Positions 10,311 through 20,597 of a stretch of DNA of 64,000 nucleotides are shown here, one piece after another (the stretch's first letter is position 1; the number at the start of each line of letters is the position of its first letter). Both the position numbers and the translations under genes were made by a program. The notes below the pieces were generated by a model, which worked only from the letters and a program-made list of their open reading frames with translations, had not been told where the DNA came from and ran no database searches. This DNA is from Niallia sp. FSL W8-0635 (GTDB lineage Bacteria; Bacillota; Bacilli; Bacillales; Cytobacillaceae): positions 1,962,501-2,026,500 of the forward strand of contig NZ_JBBOYD010000001.1 in NCBI RefSeq assembly GCF_038007965.1, given 5' to 3'.

Positions 10311-10442
10311 GAAGAAAGGCAAGACTGTAAAGGGTTAGAATGCAGGAAAGTGCCTGTAGGTAGAACTCTAATTTTTCTACATACAGGAAGTACAAGTTTG
10401 GACACAGCAATATACGCCTCGTGCCAAAATCTTGTCTTTCTT
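10311..10442 (+). ncRNA. Candidate three-way-junction RNA between asd and dapG
   Basis: Outer arms AAGAAAGGCAAGA (10312-10324) and TCTTGTCTTTCTT (10430-10442) pair over 13 positions with one G-U. Inside, CCTGTA-G-GTAGAA (10353-10365) pairs with TTCTAC-A-TACAGG (10375-10387), and TTGGACAC (about 10398) pairs with GTGCCAA (10421-10427). No long open frame fits. It could be a leader of dapG, a processing element, or a folded transposon relic. I recognise no known riboswitch; in particular the lysine riboswitch core is not seen. Confidence 0.4.
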
Positions 10443-10666
10443 AACAATTGAGTATTTTTAGAAGAAAGAGATCCTTTTTTTAACGAATACTATTATTTAA
10501 TGGCTCAAGGTTAGCTTGAGTCAAACAACAAGGGATCCTCCTAGTAATATGATGTCTGAGGTTAATCTCATCTTTATAGTTAAGGATTTGAGATTCCTCC
10601 AATTTGTTCTAGAAAAAGGCACCCTTATATTTACACTCATTTAGAAAGTGTTCAGAGGTGTTTATT

Positions 10667-11884
10667 GTGAAAATTATGGTTCAAAAATTTGGTGGAACAT
10701 CGGTTCGAGATGAAAAAAGCCGAATTCAAGCAAAAGATCATATTAAAGATGCATTAAGTGAAGGGTACAAAGTGGTTGTGGTTGTTTCAGCAATGGGCCG
10801 TAAAGGAGAACCATACGCAACCGACACATTATTATCATTAGTTGGCGGAGCAGAAACAAGTATTAGCAGAAGAGAAAATGACTTGTTAATGTCATGCGGC
10901 GAAATTATTTCTAGTGTTGTGTTCACACAGCTATTGCTAGAAAATCAGATTTCAGCTACCGCTTTAACAGGTGCTCAAGCTGGATTTAAGACGAATAATG
11001 ATTATACGAATGCAAGAATAATGGAAATGGATTGCGGACGCATTCTTCAAGAATTGAAAAAACATGATGTAGTTGTAGTTGCTGGCTTTCAAGGAGCAGC
11101 TCCAAATGGAGATACAACAACTTTAGGAAGAGGCGGAAGTGATACGTCAGCAGCCGCTTTAGGATCTGCCCTAAATGCAGAATATATTGACATATTTACA
11201 GACGTAGAAGGAATTATGACAGCTGATCCAAGAATCGCTGAAAATGCTCGCCCGTTATCGGTTGTCACTTATTCAGAAGTATGTAATATGGCATACCAAG
11301 GGGCAAAAGTTATTCATCCCAGAGCAGTGGAAATAGCGATGCAGGCAAAGGTGCCAATACGAATTCGCTCTACGTATTCAAAAGGCACTGGTACGCTCGT
11401 TACATCCAGTAATGCAGAGAATAAAGGCAGTGACATTAAAGAAAGACCTGTGACTGGTATTGCCCATGTAGCGAATGTAACACAGATAAAGGTATTTGCG
11501 AAAAAAGATCAGTATGATTTGCAAGCACAAGTATTTAAAGCAATGGCAAACGAAGAAATAAGTGTCGACTTTATCAACATTTCACCAAACAGCGTTGTCT
11601 ATACAGTAACAAATGAAATGACCAATAAAGCTATAGCTGTTCTTGAAAATATGGGCTACGAACCTGTTATTGAAAGAGAGTGTGCAAAAGTTTCAGTCGT
11701 TGGTGCTGGAATGGCCGGTGTACCAGGTGTTACATTTAAAATTGTTACAGCACTATCAAATAAAGGAATTCGAATCTTGCAATCAGCTGATAGCCATGCA
11801 ACGATATGGGTACTGGTGAAACAGGATGATTTAGTAAACGCAGTAAATGTATTACACGATGCGTTTGAGCTAGAGAAAGAATAG
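10667..11884 (+). CDS. dapG: Aspartate kinase I (diaminopimelate-sensitive type)
   Basis: Phosphorylates aspartate, first step to diaminopimelate and lysine. The 405 aa product starts VKIMVQKFGGTSV, with the kinase KFGGTS motif, GRGGSDTSAAALG near residue 150, and two ACT domains in the last 140 residues (for example NEEISVDFINI and GVTFKIVTALSNKGI). The frame is open from a GTG at 10658, but that overlaps CAGAGGTG, which is the ribosome binding site for the GTG at 10667. In B. subtilis DapG is inhibited by diaminopimelate; sensitivity here is inferred from overall similarity. Confidence 0.96.
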   Translation: MKIMVQKFGGTSVRDEKSRIQAKDHIKDALSEGYKVVVVVSAMGRKGEPYATDTLLSLVGGAETSISRRENDLLMSCGEIISSVVFTQLLLENQISATALTGAQAGFKTNNDYTNARIMEMDCGRILQELKKHDVVVVAGFQGAAPNGDTTTLGRGGSDTSAAALGSALNAEYIDIFTDVEGIMTADPRIAENARPLSVVTYSEVCNMAYQGAKVIHPRAVEIAMQAKVPIRIRSTYSKGTGTLVTSSNAENKGSDIKERPVTGIAHVANVTQIKVFAKKDQYDLQAQVFKAMANEEISVDFINISPNSVVYTVTNEMTNKAIAVLENMGYEPVIERECAKVSVVGAGMAGVPGVTFKIVTALSNKGIRILQSADSHATIWVLVKQDDLVNAVNVLHDAFELEKE

Positions 11885-11931
11885 AATAGATATAGATACG
11901 ACGAGATCGAGATGAGAATAGGAGTGGAACG

Positions 11932-12795
11932 ATGGGTTTATTTGGTAGGGTGTCAACGGCCATGATTACACCATTTGATGCCAAGGGACATATAGATTTT
12001 CCAAAAACAACACAGTTAATTAATCATTTACTTGAAAACGGAACGGATTCTTTAGTAGTAGCTGGTACAACTGGAGAATCACCCACATTATCCAAACAAG
12101 AGAAGATTGCGTTATTTAAACATGTGGTAAAGGTAGTGGAAAAGAGAGTTCCAATTATTGCAGGAACAGGTAGTTATAACACATATGAGTCCATCGAATT
12201 GACGAAACAAGCTGAACTTGCAGGTGTGGACGCTGTTATGGTAGTTGGACCATACTATAACAAGCCGAACCAAGAGGGTTTGTTTCAGCATATTAAAGCA
12301 GTTGCAGAATCTACAAAACTACCCGTTATGATATATAATATTCCAGGTCGTTCTGTTGTTAATATTGAACCAGATACTATTATTCGTTTGTCTGAAATTG
12401 AAAATATAGTAGCAGTAAAAGAAGCTAGCGGAAATTTAAATAACATCACGAAAATAATCGCGTCAACACCAGATGATTTTTATGTGTACAGTGGAGATGA
12501 CGGCTTAACTTTACCGTTATTATCAGTTGGAGGCACAGGGATTATCTCTGTTGCATCACATATTATCGGCAAAGAAATGAAAGAAATGGTGAATTCTTTC
12601 CTAGCTGGAAATATAGAGGAAGCTTCAAAAATGCATCAGCAATTACTTCCTCTTATGTTAGCCTTATTTAAAGCACCTAACCCTGTACCAGTAAAAACGG
12701 CGCTTCAATTAAAAGGATTTGATGTTGGTTCTGTACGTTTACCTTTAGTTCCTTTAACAGAGGAAGAGCGTAAAGAACTAGCGGAATATTTATAA
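11932..12795 (+). CDS. dapA: 4-hydroxy-tetrahydrodipicolinate synthase
   Basis: Condenses pyruvate with aspartate semialdehyde to give the precursor of both diaminopimelate and spore dipicolinate. The 287 aa TIM-barrel protein shows GTTGESPTL near residue 43, the tyrosine in MIYNIPGRS near 133, and the Schiff-base lysine in VAVKEASGN near 161. ATG 11932 follows AGGAGTGGAACG. It is 47 bases from dapG, so co-transcription is expected. Its product feeds the DpaAB enzyme encoded just upstream. Confidence 0.97.
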   Translation: MGLFGRVSTAMITPFDAKGHIDFPKTTQLINHLLENGTDSLVVAGTTGESPTLSKQEKIALFKHVVKVVEKRVPIIAGTGSYNTYESIELTKQAELAGVDAVMVVGPYYNKPNQEGLFQHIKAVAESTKLPVMIYNIPGRSVVNIEPDTIIRLSEIENIVAVKEASGNLNNITKIIASTPDDFYVYSGDDGLTLPLLSVGGTGIISVASHIIGKEMKEMVNSFLAGNIEEASKMHQQLLPLMLALFKAPNPVPVKTALQLKGFDVGSVRLPLVPLTEEERKELAEYL

Positions 12796-12880
12796 GCTTT
12801 TTAGGTTTTACGTCTTTCACCGCAAATAAGATTAAAATGATAAAACAGCTTATTTTGCAAGGTTAAAAGAATGTTTACTT

Positions 12881-12977
12881 GTCAGAAGAGTTCAGCTATC
12901 TCTAATTACTAAGAAGGAACCAGTAGCTAAAATGGTTTCTTCCTCCATGAGATAACTAGCTCTTCTGATTTTTTTGT
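12881..12977 (+). terminator. Terminator of asd-dapG-dapA
   Basis: Long imperfect hairpin: TCAGAAGAG/CTCTTCTGA outer stem, AGCTATCTC/GAGATAACT next, a GAAGGAA/TTCTTCC inner arm, then T7. The rest of the 307-base gap shows nothing else. Confidence 0.85.
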
Positions 12978-13102
12978 TTGATAGCGCAATAAGAAAAACT
13001 TGTTTCCAACTTAGTAATTGATTATGATTGGATACATAGTTAATACTCGATTTAAGAAGAATATTTATTACTAGTTAATGTAAGAAGTACGGAGGAGAAA
13101 GT

Positions 13103-14440
13103 ATGGCGAAAAACCAGTTACAAAAAAATTTATTGCCAAGACATATCAGTTTAATGGCGATGGGAGGAGCTATTGGTACTGGTATATTTAAAGGAAGTGG
13201 CGAAACAGTATCGATTGCAGGCCCAGGCGTAATCTTTACATACATATTTGCTGGACTATTATTACTTGTTGTAATGGGAAGTATTGCGGAAATGGCAATT
13301 ATTTATCCGAATACTAATATGAAAGGATTTATTGGGAAAGCCTTTGGCGATCGAATGGCATTCATCATTGGCTGGATGTATTGCATTTTATGGCTTGCTG
13401 TATGTGTGATTGAGGTTGTTGTTGCAGGAAGCTTTTTGCAATTTTGGTTACCAGATGTTCCGCTTTGGATTTTAAGCATTATTTGTTCGATTATCTTAAT
13501 TGCTGTAAATACAATGAATGTAAAGAATTATGGGGAATTTGAGTTTTGGTTTGCGGGCATTAAAATTGGGATGATTATTCTCTTTATCATTTTAGGAGCG
13601 TCTGTTTTATTTGGCATTATTCCGTCAGCAGAAACAAATTATTTGCAAAATTATACAGCGCATGGTGGATTTTTCCCGAATGGCTGGACGTCTGTTTTTT
13701 CGGCATTATTAATTGTCATGTTCTCTTATGGTGGTTCAGAACTTATTGGAGTAACGGTAACAGAAGCCAAAGATGCAGAGAAAATACTGCCTAAAGTAAT
13801 TAAAAGCTTTATTTTACGAATCATCTTATTTTATACATTACCTATTTTAATTATATGTGGCCTTATCCCTTGGAATAAGTTAAATGATGCTTCTAGTCCT
13901 TTTGTACAAGTACTAACTATTTCTGGATTGTCTGGCGCAGCTCATATTATGAACTTTGTCTTGATTATTGCGGTGTTATCTGCAGCAAATTCGGGTATAT
14001 ACGGTTGTACAAGAATGATGTACTCCCTTGCTATAGAAGGACAAGGACCTAAAGCATTTAGCAAGGTAAATAAAAATGGGGTTCCTCTATATAGTTTAAT
14101 GCTTACAGCCATTATTTTAATTGCTGGCTCCATGATTGCATTAGTAAAGCAAGATGAAGTATTCGCCTTGCTTATGGCATTTCCTGGCTTTGTTGTTTCG
14201 ATTGTCTGGATAACGATCTGTTTGGCACAAGTAAAGCTACGAAAATCGTATCCATTTGAACCAAGCTTTAAAATTTGGGGATATCCATTTATACCGATAT
14301 TTACAGTTATTTGTTTAGCGATTATTAGTATCAGTTTCTTGTTTGATGAGGCAAATAGAATTAGTATAATGGCTTGCTTAGCTTGTTTCTTTGTCGTAAT
14401 CGTTATTTCTATATTTAAATTTAAGTCGAACAAACGCTAA
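13103..14440 (+). CDS. APC-family amino acid permease
   Basis: Integral membrane transporter of the amino acid-polyamine-cation superfamily. The 445 aa product begins with a short cytoplasmic tail and the family signature MAMGGAIGTGIFKGSGE (about residues 20-36), followed by roughly twelve hydrophobic segments. ATG 13103 follows CGGAGGAGAAAG. It stands alone between dapA and rnjB. The substrate cannot be read from the sequence; closeness to lysine genes makes a basic amino acid possible but this is speculation. B. subtilis has no permease at this place, so it is a lineage insertion. Confidence 0.88.
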   Translation: MAKNQLQKNLLPRHISLMAMGGAIGTGIFKGSGETVSIAGPGVIFTYIFAGLLLLVVMGSIAEMAIIYPNTNMKGFIGKAFGDRMAFIIGWMYCILWLAVCVIEVVVAGSFLQFWLPDVPLWILSIICSIILIAVNTMNVKNYGEFEFWFAGIKIGMIILFIILGASVLFGIIPSAETNYLQNYTAHGGFFPNGWTSVFSALLIVMFSYGGSELIGVTVTEAKDAEKILPKVIKSFILRIILFYTLPILIICGLIPWNKLNDASSPFVQVLTISGLSGAAHIMNFVLIIAVLSAANSGIYGCTRMMYSLAIEGQGPKAFSKVNKNGVPLYSLMLTAIILIAGSMIALVKQDEVFALLMAFPGFVVSIVWITICLAQVKLRKSYPFEPSFKIWGYPFIPIFTVICLAIISISFLFDEANRISIMACLACFFVVIVISIFKFKSNKR

Positions 14441-14633
14441 AAGGATCATTTGACTATAAAAAGCGTATGAAATTTGGAAAAATCCAATAGTGGATAAGCT
14501 TTATTTTAGGAAGAAATCATTTTAAAAAAAGAAGATTTCATAAAATTGGTTGTAAACATTTTTAAACATCAAGTATAATAAGCATAACTGATCAATGGTC
14601 GGCTTAACTCAACATAGGAGGAAACAAAAATTT

Positions 14634-16307
14634 ATGAAGAATGAAAAAATAAAGCTCGTTGCACTCGGTGGAGTGGGCGAGAACGGAAAAAATATGTTTG
14701 TAGTCGAAGTGGATGAAGACATATTTGTGATTGATGCTGGCTTAATGTATCCGCAAAATGAAATGCTAGGAATTGATATCGTTATTCCAGATATTACGTA
14801 TTTAAAGCAAAACAAAGACAGAGTAAAAGGGATTTTCTTAACACATGCACATGAAGACCATATCGGAGGGTTATCTTATATTTTAAGAGATTTAGATGTT
14901 CCTGTTTTTACGACGCTTTTAACAGCTGAATTGACAAAGGAAAAGATGAAAGAGCAAGATTTCAAAGGACAGGCTCATTTTGAAATTATTACTTCTAAAT
15001 CGGTTCTTACATTCCCATCTGCACAGGTGTCCTTCTTTAAAACGAATCATAGTATCCCAGATAGTGTCGGTATTGTTATTCATACATCTGAAGGTGCAAT
15101 CGTACATACAGGGGATTTCAAGTTCGACCAGACGGCAAGTGATCTATATAAGCCAGATTATGGTGAGATGGCAAAAATCGGGGAAGAAGGCGTTTTAGCT
15201 TTACTCTCAGATAGTACAAATGCAGATAAACCAGGCTATTCTACTACGGATTTTGTCGTAACACAAAGCTTGATTGACTCCTTTTTACAAACAAAGGGCC
15301 GTATTATTGCAGCATGCTTTGCAACAGATTTAAACAGAATTCAGCATATTATTGACGCTGCGGAGAAATCCAATCGTAAAGTTGCAATTATCGGAAAAAA
15401 TTTACAAAGAGTAATGCAGATTGCCATCAAGAACCATTATTTAGTAGTAGATGAAGAAACAATTGTTACCCATAATGAGCTACAAGGCTATGCACAGGAC
15501 CAAATGGTAATCATCACTACTGGAACTAAAGGGGAACCAATTGAAGCATTACAAAAAATGGTGAAGAAAAACAATAAGCAAGTAAGCATCATGGAAGGAG
15601 ATACCGTATTATTTGCAGCATCTTCTTTCTTGGGCAGTGAAGTATTTGTCGGAAAAACAATTGATAAATTATATAGAGCAGGTGCAACACTGCTTGCAGG
15701 CTATAAAACATTTAATAGCTCCAATCACGGTAGCCAAGAAGAATTAAAATTCATGATTAATATGATGAAGCCAAAATTCTTCTTGCCAATACATGGAGAG
15801 TATCGCGTATTAAAAGCGCATGAAAAAATTGCGATTGAATGTGGGATTGCTCCTCAAAATATTTATCTTCCTGAACAAGGAGAGGTTCTTGAATATAAGG
15901 AAGATACACTTCGAGTTGGCGGGAAAATTCCTGCAGGAAATGTATTAATTGATGGAAGCGGAGTTGGCGATGTTGGAAATATAGTCTTAAGGGATCGAAA
16001 GTTATTATCACAGGACGGTATTTTAACAGTAGTTGTAACGTTAAATAAAGCAGAAAGAAAAATTTCTGCTGGCCCAGAAATTATTACAAGAGGCTTTGTG
16101 TATGTTCGTGAATCAGAGAAATTACTCGAGGAAGCTTCTGATCGAGTAAGAGATATTGTAGAAAAAAGCATCAGCAAGGATAGCTTTGACTGGACTGGAA
16201 TTAAGCAAGATATAAGAGATACTTTAAACCAGTTCCTATATGAAAAAACAAGACGCAGACCAATGATTCTGCCGATTATCATGGAAGTAAAACCAGTTAG
16301 AAAATAA
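14634..16307 (+). CDS. rnjB: Ribonuclease J2
   Basis: Metallo-beta-lactamase / beta-CASP ribonuclease that partners RNase J1 in mRNA decay and rRNA maturation. The 557 aa product has LTHAHEDHIGG near residue 70 (intact zinc-binding H-x-H-x-D-H), HTGDFKFD near 160, beta-CASP motifs through about 200-400 (SNHGSQEELKF near 362), and the C-terminal J-specific domain. ATG 14634 is preceded by TAGGAGGA; the frame opens earlier at 14595. Assignment to J2 rather than J1 rests on position before tepA-spoIIIE, as in B. subtilis. Confidence 0.92.
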   Translation: MKNEKIKLVALGGVGENGKNMFVVEVDEDIFVIDAGLMYPQNEMLGIDIVIPDITYLKQNKDRVKGIFLTHAHEDHIGGLSYILRDLDVPVFTTLLTAELTKEKMKEQDFKGQAHFEIITSKSVLTFPSAQVSFFKTNHSIPDSVGIVIHTSEGAIVHTGDFKFDQTASDLYKPDYGEMAKIGEEGVLALLSDSTNADKPGYSTTDFVVTQSLIDSFLQTKGRIIAACFATDLNRIQHIIDAAEKSNRKVAIIGKNLQRVMQIAIKNHYLVVDEETIVTHNELQGYAQDQMVIITTGTKGEPIEALQKMVKKNNKQVSIMEGDTVLFAASSFLGSEVFVGKTIDKLYRAGATLLAGYKTFNSSNHGSQEELKFMINMMKPKFFLPIHGEYRVLKAHEKIAIECGIAPQNIYLPEQGEVLEYKEDTLRVGGKIPAGNVLIDGSGVGDVGNIVLRDRKLLSQDGILTVVVTLNKAERKISAGPEIITRGFVYVRESEKLLEEASDRVRDIVEKSISKDSFDWTGIKQDIRDTLNQFLYEKTRRRPMILPIIMEVKPVRK

Positions 16308-16311
16308 AAGT

Positions 16312-16345
16312 GACAGCCTCCTTATGATAAGGAGGCTGTTTTTAG
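16312..16345 (+). terminator. Terminator of rnjB
   Basis: Stem ACAGCCTCCTTA / TAAGGAGGCTGT with T5. Confidence 0.93.
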
Positions 16346-16626
16346 CTTAGGGAAAAGTGACGTTCAAATTGCTTATGAAAACCATAATTTAGAGAAAGGT
16401 AAGAAAAAATGGTGTTAATCCCGCTAAGCCCCCACTATTCCAAGCGCCCCAATAAAAATACGTTCAAACTAAAGGACCCCCTCTATTGAGCCCAATGACC
16501 AGTTTCATATTGTTTTACCTTCCATTATTAATAAAAACCCGATTTGCCTTTTCGATTTCTCTCGCATGAAATAGTCTTTCTCGCTTCATACTAATATTAT
16601 TATGGTTTTAGGAAGGGAGAAAATTT
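16346..16626 (+). other. rnjB-tepA gap, nothing recognised
   Basis: Apart from the terminator and the ribosome binding site GGAAGGGAG of tepA, I see no gene, hairpin or repeat here. Confidence 0.5.
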
Positions 16627-17367
16627 ATGGTTTCCGTAAATAATAATAATCAGCCTGAAGAACAGCCGAAAGAGGATAAACCTACTGGTGGGTTAATGGA
16701 GAAAATACAGCAGCTGGGACAAACCAATGTACCACAGCTTTCTCAGGATTCGAAAATACATTGTTTAACGATTGTTGGTCAAATAGAAGGGCATTTACAA
16801 TTGCCACCTCAAAATAAAACGACGAAATATGAGCATTTAATTCCACAAATTGTTGCTATTGAACAAAACCCGAAAATAGAAGGAGTGCTTGTTATTTTAA
16901 ATACAGTTGGAGGCGACGTAGAAGCAGGGTTGGCTATTTCCGAAATGCTTGCTTCTTTATCTAAGCCAACTGTTTCCCTTGTCTTAGGGGGAGGCCACTC
17001 TATCGGAGTACCGATTGCTGTATCCTGTGATTTTTCTTATATTGCGGAAACAGCAACGATGACCATCCACCCGATTCGATTAACTGGACTTGTGATTGGT
17101 GTTCCACAAACATTTGAATACTTAGATAAAATGCAAGAAAGAGTCGTTAATTTTGTCACAAAGCATTCAAAAATAACGGAAGAAGATTTTAAAGATCTTA
17201 TGTTTGCAAAAGGGAATTTAACAAGAGATATTGGAACAAACGTTATTGGAATAGATGCTGTTACTTCTGGACTTATAGACGCTGTTGGCGGGGTAGGAAC
17301 GGCAATGAAAAAGCTCAATGAGTTAATTGATGCGAATAAAGAACAGACTGAAGGGATTATTCAATGA
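16627..17367 (+). CDS. tepA: ClpP-class protease TepA
   Basis: ClpP/crotonase-fold serine protease family, named translocation-enhancing protein in B. subtilis; the physiological substrate is uncertain. The 246 aa product has a hydrophilic N-terminus, the nucleophile context [12 protein letters not shown] near residue 120 and a histidine in [13 protein letters not shown] near 145. ATG 16627 follows GGAAGGGAG. Its last four bases overlap the start of ylzJ, so the two are translationally coupled, and the order rnjB-tepA-ylzJ-spoIIIE is the B. subtilis order. Confidence 0.92.
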   Translation: MVSVNNNNQPEEQPKEDKPTGGLMEKIQQLGQTNVPQLSQDSKIHCLTIVGQIEGHLQLPPQNKTTKYEHLIPQIVAIEQNPKIEGVLVILNTVGGDVEAGLAISEMLASLSKPTVSLVLGGGHSIGVPIAVSCDFSYIAETATMTIHPIRLTGLVIGVPQTFEYLDKMQERVVNFVTKHSKITEEDFKDLMFAKGNLTRDIGTNVIGIDAVTSGLIDAVGGVGTAMKKLNELIDANKEQTEGIIQ

Positions 17368-17576
17368 TTATGTATACAATGATACCGGAAGAATTGATTT
17401 TTCCAATGAGTCAAGATATTTATGAAAAACAGCAGGTTATAAATTATAATGGAATACCTTTATTAGTGGCGAAAAATGAAGCAAATGAATTAGAAGTAGT
17501 GAGAGTTCTTAGCACCGATCCTAGTCATTTTCTCCATACAGGCATGCAACCAGGAACAAAAATTCCAAACATATAA
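17364..17576 (+). CDS. ylzJ: YlzJ-like small protein
   Basis: Small conserved Bacillaceae protein of unknown function, 70 aa. It begins [14 protein letters not shown], and the tepA stop overlaps its ATG by four bases (ATGA). No signal peptide or membrane segment is visible. Its constant place after tepA suggests a linked role, but nothing more can be said. Confidence 0.85.
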   Translation: MIMYTMIPEELIFPMSQDIYEKQQVINYNGIPLLVAKNEANELEVVRVLSTDPSHFLHTGMQPGTKIPNI

Positions 17577-17597
17577 TCTGTTTTTCCTAAACTATGG

Positions 17598-17603
17598 TAT
17601 AAT
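17598..17603 (+). promoter_or_regulatory. TATAAT box before the ylzJ terminator
   Basis: A perfect TATAAT lies just upstream of the hairpin at 17615. No good -35 is seen at the right distance. If real, spoIIIE would be transcribed through an attenuator. Confidence 0.2.
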
Positions 17604-17614
17604 ATAGTAATCAA

Positions 17615-17646
17615 AAGTAAGCAGCCTAAGGCTGCTTACTTTTTAC
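17615..17646 (+). terminator. Terminator between ylzJ and spoIIIE
   Basis: Stem AAGTAAGCAGCC / GGCTGCTTACTT with a 3-base loop and T5. Confidence 0.92.
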
Positions 17647-17674
17647 AAATGATTATAAATATTAGGTGATATAA

Positions 17675-20011
17675 ATGGCGAAAAGGAAAAAAAGAAAGAA
17701 AAGACAAAAACAAGCACTTAAATTAACGATACAATATGAACTTGCAGCCCTTGTCATTATGGCGTTGAGCCTTATCTCGATTCTACAGCTTGGTGCTGTT
17801 GGGGCAACAATGGTTTCTTTTTTCCGTTTCTTTTTTGGAGAGTGGTATATGCTTTGTCTAATTGGACTAATCGTATACGGTGGTTATCTAATGTGGAAAC
17901 GAGAAAAACCTTATATGTTCCATACTAAATTGAATGGAATCTATTTGATTGTTGCTGCTATTTTGTTATTGAGTCATGTGACATTATTTAAATTGCTAGC
18001 CAGTCAAGGAGCATTTACGAATCCGAGTGTCATTTATAACACTTGGGAATTATTTTGGATGGAAGTAAATAAAGAGGCGACGAATATTGATTTAGGTGGT
18101 GGAATGATTGGAGCCGTTTTATTTGCCCTCTTCCATTATTTATTTGATACAGTAGGTACGCAAATGATTAGCTTTATCGTCATTGTAATTGGTTTTATTT
18201 TGCTTACAGGAAAGACATTAAGTGGAGCGTTTAAAAAAGTATTATCAGGTATTTGGAATTTTCTTCAGGATCAATGGGCGGCGTTTGTTCAGGATTTGAA
18301 GGATTGGAAAGAATCTATACAAAAGAATAAGGAAAAACGCAAAGCGGATAAACAAGCAAGGAGAGAAAATAATCAACGCGAGGAAAATACAACTCCGCAG
18401 ATTATTGTAAATACACCACAAGAAGAGGAAGAGCCATACATACAAGAGCCAATTATTAATACTTTTGCGGAGAGAGCGTATCAGGATGAAACCATTCATG
18501 AAGAGCCTGTTGCAGAGATGGAAGAGCCGTTGGATGAAGGGGAAGTTGTTGTCCCAATAACCTTTACAGAGGTAGAAAATAAAGATTATGAGCTTCCTCC
18601 TTTAAAACTATTGAAGCTGCCAAGAAAGGCGGATCAAAGTGGAGAATATGAACAAATTCATGCAAATGCAGCTAAATTAGAGAGAACTTTTCATAGCTTT
18701 GGTGTAAAAGCAAGAGTAACAGAGGTACATTTAGGTCCTGCAGTTACAAAATACGAAGTTCATCCAAGTGAAGGAGTAAAGGTAAGTAAAATTGTCAATT
18801 TAAGTGATGATTTGGCTTTAGCATTAGCAGCGAAGGATATTCGTATTGAAGCCCCGATTCCTGGAAAATCAGCAATTGGGATAGAGGTGCCGAACTCTGA
18901 AGTTGCCGTTGTATCCCTAAGAGAAGTACTGGAATCAAGTAAAAATGATAAACCAGATTCCAAGCTAATGATTGCATTTGGACGAGATATTACAGGTGAG
19001 GCAGTATGTGCGGAATTAAATAAAATGCCTCACTTACTTGTTGCAGGTGCAACAGGAAGCGGAAAATCTGTCTGCATTAACGGGATTATTACAAGCATTT
19101 TAATGAGAGCGAAGCCTCATGAAGTAAAATTGATGATGATTGACCCGAAAATGGTAGAGTTAAATGTATATAATGGTGTTCCTCATTTGCTTGCGCCAGT
19201 TGTAACGAATCCGAAAAAAGCATCGCAGGCATTGATGAAGGTAGTAAGCGAGATGGAGAGAAGATATGATTTATTCTCCCATACTGGAACTAGAAATATT
19301 GAAGGCTATAATGAATATATTAAACGCATTAACGCGGAGGAACAGGAGAAACAGCCACTTCTTCCGTTTATCGTTGTGATTGTGGACGAGCTTGCGGACT
19401 TAATGATGGTAGCATCCTCTGATGTGGAAGATGCTATTACGAGACTTGCCCAAATGGCTCGTGCTGCTGGAATCCATCTTATCATTGCGACACAACGACC
19501 ATCTGTTGACGTAATCACAGGAGTCATAAAAGCGAATATTCCATCTCGAATAGCATTCGCGGTATCCTCTCAGACAGATTCACGGACCATTTTAGACATG
19601 GGAGGAGCAGAAAAGCTATTAGGAAGAGGAGATATGCTATTCTTCCCATATGGCGCAAGTAAGCCTGTTAGAGTGCAAGGCGCTTTCTTGTCAGATGAAG
19701 AGGTCGAAGAAGTAGTCGATTTCGTAATTGGACAGCAAAAGGCGCAATATCAGGAAGAAATGATTCCTGATGAAATTGTTGAAGTTACAGGTGCAGTGGA
19801 AGATGATTTATATAATGACGCAGTGGAATTAATCGTTGAAATGCAAACAGCATCGGTTAGTATGCTACAAAGAAGATTCCGAATCGGCTATACAAGAGCG
19901 GCACGATTAATCGATGAAATGGAAGCGCGCGGAGTAGTCGGACCATATGAGGGTAGCAAACCGAGAAACGTTCTTATACCAAAAGGATCGGAAGAAATGA
20001 ACATCCAATAG
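17675..20011 (+). CDS. spoIIIE: DNA translocase SpoIIIE / FtsK
   Basis: Hexameric ATP-driven motor that pumps the chromosome into the forespore through the septum and clears trapped DNA in division. The 778 aa product has four hydrophobic segments in the first 190 residues, a charged linker, and the motor domain: Walker [13 protein letters not shown] near residue 455 and Walker [11 protein letters not shown] near 570. The C-terminal gamma winged helix (about 710-775) contains [20 protein letters not shown], which reads orientation sequences. Start ATG 17675 follows AGGTGATATAA. Confidence 0.96.
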   Translation: MAKRKKRKKRQKQALKLTIQYELAALVIMALSLISILQLGAVGATMVSFFRFFFGEWYMLCLIGLIVYGGYLMWKREKPYMFHTKLNGIYLIVAAILLLSHVTLFKLLASQGAFTNPSVIYNTWELFWMEVNKEATNIDLGGGMIGAVLFALFHYLFDTVGTQMISFIVIVIGFILLTGKTLSGAFKKVLSGIWNFLQDQWAAFVQDLKDWKESIQKNKEKRKADKQARRENNQREENTTPQIIVNTPQEEEEPYIQEPIINTFAERAYQDETIHEEPVAEMEEPLDEGEVVVPITFTEVENKDYELPPLKLLKLPRKADQSGEYEQIHANAAKLERTFHSFGVKARVTEVHLGPAVTKYEVHPSEGVKVSKIVNLSDDLALALAAKDIRIEAPIPGKSAIGIEVPNSEVAVVSLREVLESSKNDKPDSKLMIAFGRDITGEAVCAELNKMPHLLVAGATGSGKSVCINGIITSILMRAKPHEVKLMMIDPKMVELNVYNGVPHLLAPVVTNPKKASQALMKVVSEMERRYDLFSHTGTRNIEGYNEYIKRINAEEQEKQPLLPFIVVIVDELADLMMVASSDVEDAITRLAQMARAAGIHLIIATQRPSVDVITGVIKANIPSRIAFAVSSQTDSRTILDMGGAEKLLGRGDMLFFPYGASKPVRVQGAFLSDEEVEEVVDFVIGQQKAQYQEEMIPDEIVEVTGAVEDDLYNDAVELIVEMQTASVSMLQRRFRIGYTRAARLIDEMEARGVVGPYEGSKPRNVLIPKGSEEMNIQ

Positions 20012-20108
20012 AGTAGTAAAGGTTAATTAGTATGGATTAATTGTGAATATCTCCATTTAAGTGTAAAAATACATACTTAAATGGGTAGAAAATAGCATAT
20101 TAATGAAA

Positions 20109-20144
20109 GAGAACCCGAAATAGTATAACCTATTTCGGGTTCTC
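20109..20144 (+). repeat. 36-bp palindrome, copy A
   Basis: GAGAACCCGAAATAG and its reverse complement around a TATAAC loop. An identical copy lies at 20312-20347. Confidence 0.8.
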
Positions 20145-20311
20145 AGCTTGTAGAAAAACCCCCTATTTTTAAAAGTATGATTTTGAAAAAGGGGGTTTTT
20201 GATGTTTTAATTGATTTTGACCACGACATTTGGTTTGCAAGATATTATCAAACCACTATATGTTGTATAGTGAAATTGTGAAAAAAGCTGTCGAGACTTT
20301 CTCGACAGCCT
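20145..20311 (+). mobile_element. Possible transposon-derived segment between the two palindromes
   Basis: It holds a AAAAACCCCC/GGGGGTTTTT hairpin (20154-20200), a 34-codon open frame (20177-20281) and a CTGTCGAG/CTCGACAG hairpin (20288-20308). It looks like an internally deleted insertion element with both ends kept, but I cannot name the parent. The remainder of the gap up to 20597 shows no gene. Confidence 0.35.
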
Positions 20312-20347
20312 GAGAACCCGAAATAGTATAACCTATTTCGGGTTCTC
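20312..20347 (+). repeat. 36-bp palindrome, copy B
   Basis: Identical to copy A at 20109-20144. Here it is followed by TCTCTTTTTATC-like sequence and could terminate transcription. Confidence 0.8.
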
Positions 20348-20597
20348 TTTTTATCGTATATTCGGAACAATCCTTCGAGTAACGGAAGAAAAAGAGGGGG
20401 AATTTGCTCTATTTTTTACAGGAATATACAAATGCAAACGGTTGATTTCCGAACAATTTCTCATTTCTGTTTTTTTTCGACGAAATTCTTAAAACTCTAT
20501 TTATTTATTAGTCAAAAAGTGTTATAGTATTTTCGATTAGTAGGAATGATTGAACATCAGAGGTCTGATGTCTTAGAAATGTTTGGAGGAACATCAT

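Noticed and set aside
10443..10666. Lysine riboswitch or T-box upstream of dapG
   Set aside because: Looked for the L-box core and for the T-box GGTGG-type motif; neither is present. Only the separate three-way junction at 10311-10442 stands out.
13942..14433. 163-codon minus-strand frame inside the permease gene
   Set aside because: Mirror of a membrane protein's codon pattern; no start context and no family resemblance.
15757..16282. Overlapping minus-strand frames over rnjB
   Set aside because: Both are shadows of the beta-CASP gene, with no ribosome binding site.
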